Origin: Eubacteriales bacterium | GTDB lineage: Bacteria > Bacillota > Clostridia > Peptostreptococcales > Anaerovoracaceae | Length of the DNA stretch: 13,381 bases | Direction: 5' to 3' | NCBI GenBank assembly: GCA_028702415.1 | Contig: JAQVOT010000011.1 | Span: 1 to 13,381 of the forward strand | Position numbers and translations under genes: made by a program | Notes under the pieces: model-generated | What the model was told of the DNA's origin: nothing | What the model saw: only the letters and a program-made list of their open reading frames with translations | Databases searched by the model: none | Shown here: positions 7,525 through 13,381 of the stretch, in pieces | How positions within the stretch are numbered: position 1 is the stretch's first letter | How the letters are laid out: every line of letters begins with the position of its first letter

Positions 7525-7553
7525 TTGACATAGCATCTCCTATGTGACATAAT
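7525..7553 (+). promoter_or_regulatory. Promoter of the pyr operon
   Basis: A perfect TTGACA (7525-7530), a 17-nt spacer and CATAAT (7548-7553) make a near-consensus housekeeping promoter. Transcription should start near 7560, leaving a leader of only about 17 nt before the pyrC ATG at 7577. There is no room for a PyrR-type attenuator or a leader peptide upstream of pyrC. Any control must therefore act on the DNA around the promoter or within the coding sequence. Confidence 0.82.
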
Positions 7554-7572
7554 ATCGCAGATACATAGGAGA
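7536..7572. repeat. 10-bp inverted repeat bracketing the pyr -10 box and overlapping the pyrC ribosome binding site
   Basis: TCTCCTATGT (7536-7545) in the promoter spacer is an exact inverted copy of ACATAGGAGA (7563-7572). The arm centres are 27 bp apart. The right arm contains the pyrC ribosome binding site AGGAG (7567-7571). The left arm lies before the expected start of transcription, so RNA from the pyr promoter cannot form the hairpin. RNA entering from the upstream gene could, and would hide the ribosome binding site. As DNA, it could be an operator for a dimeric repressor. Confidence 0.65.
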
Positions 7573-7576
7573 AAAG

Positions 7577-8722
7577 ATGCTAGACAGAATAAAAATATTA
7601 GACAAATGCACATTTTTACCCGGCTTCACAGATGTTCACGTACATCTGAGAGAGCCGGGTTTTTTGTATAAGGAAACGATTGCAACAGGGACGGAGGCTG
7701 CTGCTGCAGGTGGATTTACAAATATATGCTCCATGCCGAATGTTAAACCATGTCCGGATAGTTACGATAATCTTCGTATACAGCTTGAGGCCATAGAAGA
7801 AACCGCCAGGATAAGGGTCTACCCCTACGGTGCAATAACCAAGGATCAGAAAGGCAGGGAACTGGCGGAGCTGGAGTCCATTGCAGGCAAGGTTATAGCC
7901 TTTACCGATGATGGCTTCGGGATAATGTCCGATGATCTGATGAGAGAAGCGATGGTCCGTGCCAAGGCATTGGGGAAAATGATCGTGGCCCACTGTGAAG
8001 ATGAGAGATATCCCAGGAATTCCAATGAATCCGAGTATAAGCAGCTGGAACGTGATCTGAATCTCGTCAGGCAGACGGGATGTTCCTATCACGCATGTCA
8101 TATTTCCACAAAGGAATCTGTTCAGCTCATAAGGCGGGCAAAGGCGGAGGGCCTGGATGTTAGCTGCGAAACAGCACCCCACTATCTGCTCCTCAGCAGG
8201 GCAGATGTTGAAGATGCGGTATCAGGACATAATGGAAGGACAGGAAGCCTTCCTGCGGGCTGGTTCAAGATGAATCCCCCCATCAAGTCGGAAGAGGACA
8301 GAATGATTTTGCTTGAGGCGGCGGTTGACGGAACCGTAGATATGATAGCCACGGATCACGCTCCTCATAGTGCAGAGGAAAAAAATCTGGACTTTGACAG
8401 ATGTGCCTACGGGATCGTGGGACTGGAAACCGCATTTCCGGTGCTCTATACCGGGCTGGTGCGAAAGGATATCATAAGTCTTGATAGACTGGTGGAAATG
8501 ATGAGCACAGCACCGGCAGAAAGATTTGGAATCAAGAGTACAGAGGATTACAGCCTCTGGGATCTGGAAACAGAATGCACAGTGGACAGCGGTGCATTCA
8601 AAAGCAAAGGCAGCGCCACCCCCTTTAATGGATGGAAGGTGTACGGCAGATGCATCAAAACAGTAATGGACGGAAAGGAGGTTTACAGTTTTGAAGAACA
8701 GAAAAGCAGAGATAATAAGTAA
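7577..8722 (+). CDS. pyrC: Dihydroorotase
   Basis: Third step of UMP synthesis: reversible cyclisation of carbamoyl aspartate to dihydroorotate in the cytoplasm. The metal ligands of class I dihydroorotases are visible: H21 and H23 in DVHVHLREPG, D111 in FTDDG, H139 in VAHCED, H175 in CHIST, H201 in TAPHYL and D260 in ATDHAPH. At 381 residues it is shorter than the usual 420-430, because the N-terminal strands that precede the HxH motif are cut to about 14 residues. AGGAG (7567-7571) is 5 nt before the ATG, and no earlier start is plausible given the promoter. It is the first gene of the pyr operon. A terminator-like hairpin lies within codons 14-30, and pyrK overlaps its last 32 bases. Confidence 0.95.
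   Translation: MLDRIKILDKCTFLPGFTDVHVHLREPGFLYKETIATGTEAAAAGGFTNICSMPNVKPCPDSYDNLRIQLEAIEETARIRVYPYGAITKDQKGRELAELESIAGKVIAFTDDGFGIMSDDLMREAMVRAKALGKMIVAHCEDERYPRNSNESEYKQLERDLNLVRQTGCSYHACHISTKESVQLIRRAKAEGLDVSCETAPHYLLLSRADVEDAVSGHNGRTGSLPAGWFKMNPPIKSEEDRMILLEAAVDGTVDMIATDHAPHSAEEKNLDFDRCAYGIVGLETAFPVLYTGLVRKDIISLDRLVEMMSTAPAERFGIKSTEDYSLWDLETECTVDSGAFKSKGSATPFNGWKVYGRCIKTVMDGKEVYSFEEQKSRDNK
7618..7665 (+). terminator. Terminator-like hairpin inside pyrC codons 14-30 (putative attenuator)
   Basis: The left arm 7618-7635 pairs with the right arm 7642-7660. The lower stem ACCCGGCT/AGCCGGGT is 8 bp. A short region with one bulge and one mismatch follows, then a perfect 7-bp upper stem (CAGATGT/ACATCTG) closed by a 6-nt loop. 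Six T (7660-7665) follow directly. A five-T tract (7613-7617) sits just before the left arm. The element starts about 58 nt after the expected transcription start and encodes the metal-binding HxH region. A translating ribosome would melt it. That makes coupled transcription-translation attenuation possible; this is inference from structure alone. Confidence 0.6.
8674..8681 (+). promoter_or_regulatory. Ribosome binding site that fixes the pyrK TTG start
   Basis: AAAGGAGG lies inside the end of pyrC, 9 nt before the TTG at 8691. The next in-frame ATG is at codon 21 of the PyrK frame, inside conserved sequence and without such a site. The strong site therefore decides for the unusual TTG start. 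Confidence 0.8.
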
Positions 8723-9431
8723 CAGACAGATTGCTGAAAATACATATGAAATGATATTGAGTCACGATGGAACAGAATTGAAGCCGGGTCAATTTATAAA
8801 TATCAAGCTGGAGGGTTTTTTCCTCAGAAGACCGATTTCAATCTGCGACTGGGATGAAAAAACAATTACGATAATCTACAAGACCGTGGGCAGGGGAACG
8901 GAGGCGATGAAGCGGTATGTTTCCGGAGGGTCCATTGACATTCTGCTTCCTCTGGGGAACGGATATGATGTCAGTGACGAAAGAATAGGGCAAAAGCCTA
9001 TCGTTGTCGGTGGTGGAGCAGGAGTTCCGCCTATGTTCGGCCTTTGCAGAGAACTTGTGGCCAGAGGCTCAAAACCTTTGGTGGTTTTAGGGTTTCGGAG
9101 TTCAAAGGAGATGTTCTATATTGAAAAATTCAGAGAGCTTGGCCTTGAGGTGGCAGTTGCTACGGAAGATGGCAGTTATGGTGTTAAAGGATTCGTAACG
9201 GATGTACTATCGGATTCTGAATGCACCTCTTTTTTTACCTGCGGTCCGGAGGGCATGCTGAAGGCCATGGATTCAACCATGGGCAGGGGCATAAGCGGAT
9301 GGTTCAGCTTTGAAGAGAGGATGGGCTGCGGGTTTGGCGCCTGCATGGGGTGCTCATGTGAAACCCGCTACGGAAGCAAGAGAATCTGCAAGGAGGGACC
9401 GGTTCTGGAGAGGGAGGAAATCATATGGTAG
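8691..9431 (+). CDS. pyrK: Dihydroorotate dehydrogenase B, electron-transfer subunit
   Basis: This is the iron-sulfur flavoprotein partner of PyrD. It passes electrons from the PyrD FMN through a 2Fe-2S cluster and FAD to NAD+. The 246 residues match the family length. RRPIS (46-50) is the FAD-binding motif of ferredoxin-reductase-like domains, GGGAGVPPM (107-115) is the nucleotide-binding turn, and FTCGPEGML (182-190) is the NAD-site motif. The cluster ligands are C213, C218, C221 and C233. An extra C223 sits beside them. The start is TTG, set by AAAGGAGG at 8674-8681. The gene overlaps pyrC by 32 bases and pyrD by 7, which suggests translational coupling and matched subunit amounts. Confidence 0.95.
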   Translation: MKNRKAEIISNRQIAENTYEMILSHDGTELKPGQFINIKLEGFFLRRPISICDWDEKTITIIYKTVGRGTEAMKRYVSGGSIDILLPLGNGYDVSDERIGQKPIVVGGGAGVPPMFGLCRELVARGSKPLVVLGFRSSKEMFYIEKFRELGLEVAVATEDGSYGVKGFVTDVLSDSECTSFFTCGPEGMLKAMDSTMGRGISGWFSFEERMGCGFGACMGCSCETRYGSKRICKEGPVLEREEIIW

Positions 9432-10375
9432 GAAGTGATAGAACGAATATGAAAGTTGAACTTTGTGGAATTACTCTGGATAATCCCATAATTCCCGCAA
9501 GCGGAACCTTCGGGTTCGGCAGAGAATTCGCAGAACTGTATGATATTAACATTCTCGGGACATTCTCATTCAAGGGAACAACAGGGAAAAATAGATTCGG
9601 AAATCCCACACCGAGAATTGCGGAATGTACAGAGGGAATGATAAATTCCGTGGGACTGGAGAATCCGGGTGTTGATGGGGTGATAAATGAAGAACTGCCT
9701 GAAATTTCCAAGATGTTCAACAAGTCTGTAATGGCAAATGTCAGCGGATTCAGCCTGGAGGAATATGTTGAGGTGGCCGGCAGACTTGCCCTTCAGAAGC
9801 AGGTCGGCTGGATTGAGTTGAACATATCCTGTCCCAATGTGCACAGGGGAGGCATGGCCTTCGGTACAGATCCGAAGGAGGCGGCCAGGGTGACGGGAGC
9901 AGTAAAAAAAGCCCTGGAAGCCCAGAGTTCAGATGGGGGAAACAAACCCCTGATCGTGAAGCTTTCGCCCAATGTTACAGATATAAGTGAAATAGCAGTT
10001 GCCTGTGAGATTGCAGGGGCGGACGGACTGACACTAATCAATACGGTACAGGGCATGAGAATAGATCTGAAAACGGGAAGACCTGTTATTGCCAATAAGA
10101 TCGGAGGTTTCTCAGGACCGGCCATACTGCCCATAGCCCTGGGAATGGTTTACCGGACCTACGAGAAAGTTAAGATTCCCATAGTAGGCTGCGGTGGGGT
10201 AAGCTGCCCCGAAGATGTGCTGGAAATGATGATGGCCGGAGCTACCGGGGTACAGGTTGGAGCAGCAAACCTTGTGAACCCCTGGATATGTCAGGAAATA
10301 ATAGAAGCTCTGCCCTCTCAAATGAAGAAATACGGTATTGAAAATTTAAGAGATATTATCGGAGGTGCGCACTGA
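9425..10375 (+). CDS. pyrD: Dihydroorotate dehydrogenase B (NAD+), catalytic subunit
   Basis: Fourth step of UMP synthesis: oxidation of dihydroorotate to orotate. The 316-residue FMN barrel is of class 1B, because the catalytic base in NISCPNVHRGG is cysteine (C136) and the PyrK partner is adjacent. K50 in FSFKGTT, INSVGLENPGV (73-83), KLSPN (179-183) and GCGGV (255-259) are the FMN- and substrate-contact motifs. AGGGAGG (9411-9417) is 7 nt before the ATG at 9425. A later ATG at 9449 has no ribosome binding site. The gene overlaps pyrK by 7 bases and shares one base with pyrF (TGATG). Confidence 0.96.
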   Translation: MVGSDRTNMKVELCGITLDNPIIPASGTFGFGREFAELYDINILGTFSFKGTTGKNRFGNPTPRIAECTEGMINSVGLENPGVDGVINEELPEISKMFNKSVMANVSGFSLEEYVEVAGRLALQKQVGWIELNISCPNVHRGGMAFGTDPKEAARVTGAVKKALEAQSSDGGNKPLIVKLSPNVTDISEIAVACEIAGADGLTLINTVQGMRIDLKTGRPVIANKIGGFSGPAILPIALGMVYRTYEKVKIPIVGCGGVSCPEDVLEMMMAGATGVQVGAANLVNPWICQEIIEALPSQMKKYGIENLRDIIGGAH

Positions 10376-11055
10376 TGCCAAAGGATGTAATCATAGCATG
10401 TGACTTCTCATCAGAGGATGAAACAATGAACTTTCTGGAAAAGTTCGGAGATGAGAGACCCTATGTGAAAATAGGAATGGAACTTTTCTATGGAACCGGA
10501 CCTGATATGGTGAGAAAGCTTAAGGCCAGAGGGCATAGTGTCTTTCTGGATCTGAAGCTCCACGACATACCAAACACCGTGGGCAGGGCAATGGCGGTTA
10601 TCAGCACCCTGGGAGTGGATATGTGCAATGTGCATGCTGCCGGAGCAAAGGCGATGATGTCAGCTGCGGCGGCGGAGGCCAAGGGTCTGGTAATAGGCGT
10701 AACTCAGCTCACATCAACCTCAGAGAAGGTCATGCGGGAGGAGATACTCATTGAAAAGCCCCTGAAGGAAACGGTCATTCAGTATGCGCTGAACTGCAAA
10801 GAAGCGGGACTTAAGGGTGTTGTATGTTCACCTCTGGAAGCGGAGGAAGTGCACAGGGCCTGCGGATATGATTTTCTCACGGTGACACCGGGAATAAGAC
10901 TTGAGGGAGACGCCAAAGGAGACCAGAAAAGAGTTACGACCCCGGCCATGGCAAGAGAGCTCGGCTCGGATTACATAGTTGTGGGCAGAAGCATAACCGC
11001 TGCCGCGGATCCACTGGCAGCCTATGAAAGATGCAGAAAGGAGTTTTTAGGATGA
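10375..11055 (+). CDS. pyrF: Orotidine 5'-phosphate decarboxylase
   Basis: Last step of UMP synthesis: decarboxylation of OMP. The protein is a 226-residue single-domain barrel, slightly shorter than the Bacillus and E. coli enzymes (about 239-245). The catalytic array is visible as D59, K61 and D64 in FLDLKLHDIPNT. The phosphate-binding end reads VTPGIR (about residue 170) and VVGRSIT (near residue 200). GGAGGTG (10361-10367) lies 7 nt before the ATG, inside the end of pyrD. The ATG shares one base with the pyrD stop codon, and the pyrF stop overlaps the pyrE start as ATGA. Both overlaps suggest translational coupling. Confidence 0.96.
   Translation: MPKDVIIACDFSSEDETMNFLEKFGDERPYVKIGMELFYGTGPDMVRKLKARGHSVFLDLKLHDIPNTVGRAMAVISTLGVDMCNVHAAGAKAMMSAAAAEAKGLVIGVTQLTSTSEKVMREEILIEKPLKETVIQYALNCKEAGLKGVVCSPLEAEEVHRACGYDFLTVTPGIRLEGDAKGDQKRVTTPAMARELGSDYIVVGRSITAAADPLAAYERCRKEFLG
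11037..11043 (+). promoter_or_regulatory. Ribosome binding site that fixes the pyrE start
   Basis: AAAGGAG lies 8 nt before the ATG at 11052. An in-frame ATG at 11031 comes before this site and would add seven residues not expected in the family, so 11052 is the start. Confidence 0.8.
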
Positions 11056-11666
11056 AGAAGAAAATAGCAGGATATCTGCTTGACATCGGGGCGGTTTTTC
11101 TAAGGCCGGAGGAGCCATTCACATGGGCCAGCGGAATTAAAAGTCCGATTTACTGTGACAACAGGCTGATTCTTACAGCCCCTGAGGTAAGAACAGAGGT
11201 TGAGCAGGCCATTGCGGATACTGTCAGGAGAGAGTTCCCTGAGGCTCAGGCCCTGTTCGGAACCAGCACAGCGGGGATCGCTCATGCGGCAATAGCGGCA
11301 CAGATCATGAACCTGCCCATGGGATATGTCAGATCAAAAGGTAAAGATCATGGCCGAAATAACAGAATAGAAGGAAGACTTCCGGAAGGGCAGAAGGTTG
11401 TGGTGATAGAAGACCTGATATCAACAGCCGGCAGCGCGGTGGAAGTCGTTGATGCTTTGAAAGATGCGGGGGCGGAGGTGCTGGGAATAGTGAGCATCTT
11501 CACATATGGAATGGAGAAGGGCAAGAGACGTCTAGAGGAGGCAGCTGTGAGGAACGTGAGCCTCACGGATTTTGATACTGCGATTCAGGTTGCCTACGAA
11601 AGAGGTGACCTGGATAAAAAGGGTATAGATGAGTTGAAGAAGTTTATCGAAGAAAACGGGAGGTAA
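11052..11666 (+). CDS. pyrE: Orotate phosphoribosyltransferase
   Basis: Fifth step of UMP synthesis: transfer of phosphoribose from PRPP to orotate. At 204 residues it has the usual length. The type I PRTase PRPP loop is [14 protein letters not shown] (116-129), with the acidic pair E120-D121. The flexible catalytic loop [15 protein letters not shown] (94-108) contains K96, K98 and H100. The N terminus [26 protein letters not shown] (13-38) is the orotate-binding region. The start overlaps the pyrF stop (ATGA), with its ribosome binding site inside pyrF. The stop is 1 nt before the pyrB ATG. Confidence 0.96.
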   Translation: MKKKIAGYLLDIGAVFLRPEEPFTWASGIKSPIYCDNRLILTAPEVRTEVEQAIADTVRREFPEAQALFGTSTAGIAHAAIAAQIMNLPMGYVRSKGKDHGRNNRIEGRLPEGQKVVVIEDLISTAGSAVEVVDALKDAGAEVLGIVSIFTYGMEKGKRRLEEAAVRNVSLTDFDTAIQVAYERGDLDKKGIDELKKFIEENGR

Positions 11667-11667
11667 A

Positions 11668-12594
11668 ATGAGACATTTAATAGAGATTATGGACCTGTCA
11701 GTTGATGAAATTGACGAAATTATAGAAGTTGCCAATGATATTATCGCTGATCCTGAAAAATATCGTGAGAAATGCAAAGGCATGAAACTGGCCACCCTGT
11801 TCTTTGAGCCTTCAACAAGAACCAGACTGAGTTTTGAAGCGGCCATGTACGAGCTAGGTGGAAATGTGCTGGGATTTTCTGAGGCTCAGAGTTCATCTGC
11901 GGCCAAGGGAGAGAGCGTGTCGGATACAATAAGAACAGTTGGAGCATATGCCGATATCATAGCCATGAGACACCCCAAGGAAGGGGCCCCGGTGGTGGCA
12001 AGCTACAAATCGGATGTTCCCATAATAAATGCAGGAGATGGGGGTCACAATCGACCTACCCAGACTCTTACAGATCTGCTCACCATAAGCAGAGAAAAAG
12101 GGAGGCTCGATAACATGACGGTGGGGCTTTGCGGTGACCTGAAATTCGGCAGAACGGTGCATTCCCTCATAACCGCAATGTCCAGATATAAAAACGTGAA
12201 GTTCATTCTTATTTCACCTGAAGAGCTGTGCATTCCGGAGTATCTCAAGGATGAGGTTCTTCACAGGAACAATCTCGAGTATCTGGAAACCAAAGATCTC
12301 GAGGCTGCCATGCCTGAACTGGACATTCTGTACATGACAAGGGTTCAAAAAGAAAGATTCTTCAACGAACAGGACTACATGAGATTAAAGGACAGCTATA
12401 TTCTCACTCTGGACAAGCTGGATAATGCAAAGGCAGACCTGTCGATACTTCATCCCTTGCCAAGGGTAAATGAAATATCCGTAACCATCGATGAGGACCC
12501 GAGAGCGAAATATTTCCAGCAGGTCAGAAACGGCAAGTATATAAGGATGGCGCTGATACTCAAACTGCTGGCCGCTGCCGGGGTTCAGTCATGA
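11668..12594 (+). CDS. pyrB: Aspartate carbamoyltransferase, catalytic subunit
   Basis: Second step of UMP synthesis: carbamoyl phosphate plus L-aspartate gives carbamoyl aspartate. The 308 residues match the family. The carbamoyl phosphate site is S49-T-R-T-R53 in [12 protein letters not shown]80 belongs to the mobile loop shared between subunits. [14 protein letters not shown] (123-136) and HPLPRVNEI (262-270) are the other active-site motifs, and DPRAKYFQQ (277-285) lies near the C terminus. GGGAGG (11658-11663) is only 4 nt before the ATG and is followed by the pyrE stop, so coupling to pyrE translation is likely. With pyrI next, the enzyme should be the allosteric B-class holoenzyme of catalytic trimers and regulatory dimers. 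Confidence 0.96.
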   Translation: MRHLIEIMDLSVDEIDEIIEVANDIIADPEKYREKCKGMKLATLFFEPSTRTRLSFEAAMYELGGNVLGFSEAQSSSAAKGESVSDTIRTVGAYADIIAMRHPKEGAPVVASYKSDVPIINAGDGGHNRPTQTLTDLLTISREKGRLDNMTVGLCGDLKFGRTVHSLITAMSRYKNVKFILISPEELCIPEYLKDEVLHRNNLEYLETKDLEAAMPELDILYMTRVQKERFFNEQDYMRLKDSYILTLDKLDNAKADLSILHPLPRVNEISVTIDEDPRAKYFQQVRNGKYIRMALILKLLAAAGVQS

Positions 12595-12641
12595 GGCGAA
12601 TAATAACAGCGAGAAGGATTAAAGGGAGGATATTATCGTGA
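12591..12641 (+). CDS. Possible 16-codon coupling ORF between pyrB and pyrI
   Basis: An ATG overlapping the pyrB stop (ATGA, 12591-12594) opens a frame of 16 codons. It ends in TGA at 12639-12641, overlapping the pyrI GTG start as GTGA. The peptide would be [16 protein letters not shown], which is very basic. There is no clear ribosome binding site of its own, so it could only be translated by re-initiating ribosomes. It fills the only sizeable gap in the operon. It may be chance, or a way to carry ribosomes to pyrI. Confidence 0.2.
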   Translation: MRRIITARRIKGRILS

Positions 12642-13057
12642 TAATAGGAAAGATTGAGAACGGACTGGTCCTTGATCATATCAAAGCGGGTCAGGGAATG
12701 AAATTATACGGGATTCTGGGACTGGATAAACTGGACTGTCAGGTAGCCCTTATTAAGAATGCTGACAGCAAGAAGTACGGTAAGAAGGACATCATCAAAA
12801 TTGATAAACTTATAGATATAGATCTGAATGCTATAGGCTTTGTTGACCCCCATATAACCGTCAATGAAATCAAAGGAGGTCAGCTCGTAAAAAGGACACA
12901 TATCGAGAAACCCGAAAGAATCGAAGGCTTTGTCAAGTGCAAGAATCCCAGATGCATCACCACTGTTGAGCAGGAGCTCCCCCACAGATTTGTTCTTACG
13001 GACAGAGAAAAAGGGATTTACAGATGCATTTACTGTGAAAGTAAGCTGGAATACTAA
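12638..13057 (+). CDS. pyrI: Aspartate carbamoyltransferase, regulatory subunit
   Basis: The nucleotide-binding regulatory chain of aspartate carbamoyltransferase, 139 residues, typical of clostridial PyrI and shorter than the 153 of E. coli. The allosteric domain (about 1-95) contains GLVLDHI and GKKDIIKI, the effector-site elements. The zinc domain has C101, C106, C130 and C133 in a Cx4C...Cx2C pattern that holds the contact with PyrB. The start is GTG, supported by GGGAGG (12624-12629) 8 nt upstream. It lies 43 nt after pyrB and presumably gives CTP/ATP control of the pathway's first committed enzyme. No terminator is visible after it. Confidence 0.95.
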   Translation: MIIGKIENGLVLDHIKAGQGMKLYGILGLDKLDCQVALIKNADSKKYGKKDIIKIDKLIDIDLNAIGFVDPHITVNEIKGGQLVKRTHIEKPERIEGFVKCKNPRCITTVEQELPHRFVLTDREKGIYRCIYCESKLEY

Positions 13058-13075
13058 GGCTGCATGATGTATAAT
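13047..13075 (+). promoter_or_regulatory. Candidate promoter of thrH
   Basis: A perfect TATAAT (13070-13075), preceded directly by TG, lies 17 nt after TGGAAT (13047-13052), a poor -35. Transcription would start near 13082, about 24 nt before the thrH ATG. The gene could also be read from the pyr operon, as no terminator separates them. Confidence 0.4.
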
Positions 13076-13105
13076 GGATGAAAATATTTATAAGGAGATA
13101 TACAT

Positions 13106-13381
13106 ATGGCAGATAATAAAATGAATATCGTATGCCTCGATATGGAAGGTGTACTGGTACCGGAAATATGGATTGCTTTTGCAGAAGAAACCGGTATCCC
13201 AGAATTCAAGAAAACCACCCGGGATGAACCGGACTACGACAAGCTTATGAGATACAGAATAGAACTTCTCAAGGAACACGGTCTGGGACTTAAGGAAATA
13301 CAGCAAACCATTTCAAGAGTTGATCCCCTGCCGGGAGCCAGAGAATTTCTCGACAGGCTCCGTCAGCAGACCCAGGTTATT
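13106..13381 (+). CDS. thrH: ThrH-type phosphoserine phosphatase/homoserine phosphotransferase, 5' part
   Basis: Only the first 92 codons are inside the window, and the frame is open to the edge. The N terminus NIVCLDMEGVLVPEIWIAFAEETGI closely matches ThrH of Pseudomonas, a HAD-fold enzyme of about 205 residues. D12 is the expected phosphorylated nucleophile, and the second acidic position is E14 as in ThrH, in place of the usual second Asp of HAD phosphatases. TTRDEPDYDKLM and DPLPGAREFLD are further shared stretches. ThrH dephosphorylates phosphoserine and can transfer the phosphate to homoserine. AAGGAG (13092-13097) is 8 nt before the ATG. It follows pyrI by 48 nt on the same strand. Its metabolic tie to pyrimidine synthesis is not obvious. 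Confidence 0.88.
   Translation, partial: MADNKMNIVCLDMEGVLVPEIWIAFAEETGIPEFKKTTRDEPDYDKLMRYRIELLKEHGLGLKEIQQTISRVDPLPGAREFLDRLRQQTQVI

Noticed and set aside
7554..7576. PyrR-binding attenuator or pyrimidine leader upstream of pyrC
   Set aside because: The leader is only about 17 nt, and no PyrR-binding loop sequence or antiterminator/terminator pair is present before the start codon.
7616..8182. 188-codon open frame on the minus strand opposite pyrC
   Set aside because: It lies wholly antisense to a well-supported dihydroorotase, has no recognisable domains and no convincing ribosome binding site. It is a shadow of codon bias in pyrC.
1..13381. CRISPR arrays, tRNA or rRNA genes, transposases, integrases or attachment sites
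   Set aside because: I found no regularly spaced repeats, no cloverleaf-like sequence and no mobile-element proteins on either strand.

Overview
The window looks like a chromosomal segment of a Gram-positive anaerobe of the Clostridia. The reasons are strong AGGAGG-type ribosome binding sites before nearly every gene, a B-class dihydroorotate dehydrogenase paired with a PyrK electron-transfer subunit, PyrI with the short clostridial length, and tightly overlapping genes of moderate GC. I cannot name the genus.

Left half (about 1-7500), an accessory, probably catabolic cluster. An AraC-family regulator (107-1036) ends at a very strong terminator. A plus-strand operon follows: a 60-residue two-helix membrane protein, an APC-family amino acid permease, a stand-alone GyrI-like ligand-binding protein and a YtcJ-type amidohydrolase. 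This operon appears to end at a terminator lying inside the 3' coding region of a convergent second AraC regulator (5092-6042, minus). That regulator is divergent from a saccharopine-dehydrogenase-like oxidoreductase (6191-7501). The two regulators are clear paralogs and bracket the transport and hydrolysis genes. A reasonable inference is uptake and breakdown of an amide- or amino-acid-type compound; the substrate cannot be read from the sequence.

Right half (about 7525-13057), a nearly complete UMP biosynthesis operon in the order pyrC-pyrK-pyrD-pyrF-pyrE-pyrB-pyrI, with overlaps or very short gaps. It covers every step from carbamoyl phosphate to UMP. Carbamoyl phosphate synthetase, PyrR and a PyrR-type leader are absent from the window. 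The operon has a near-consensus promoter only about 17 nt from the pyrC start codon. A 10-bp perfect inverted repeat brackets the -10 box and overlaps the pyrC ribosome binding site. A terminator-like hairpin with a six-T tail lies inside codons 14-30 of pyrC, just after a five-T tract. This arrangement suggests pyrimidine attenuation built into the first structural gene instead of a separate leader, and it is the most interesting feature here.

The window ends inside a thrH-type phosphoserine phosphatase/homoserine phosphotransferase gene.
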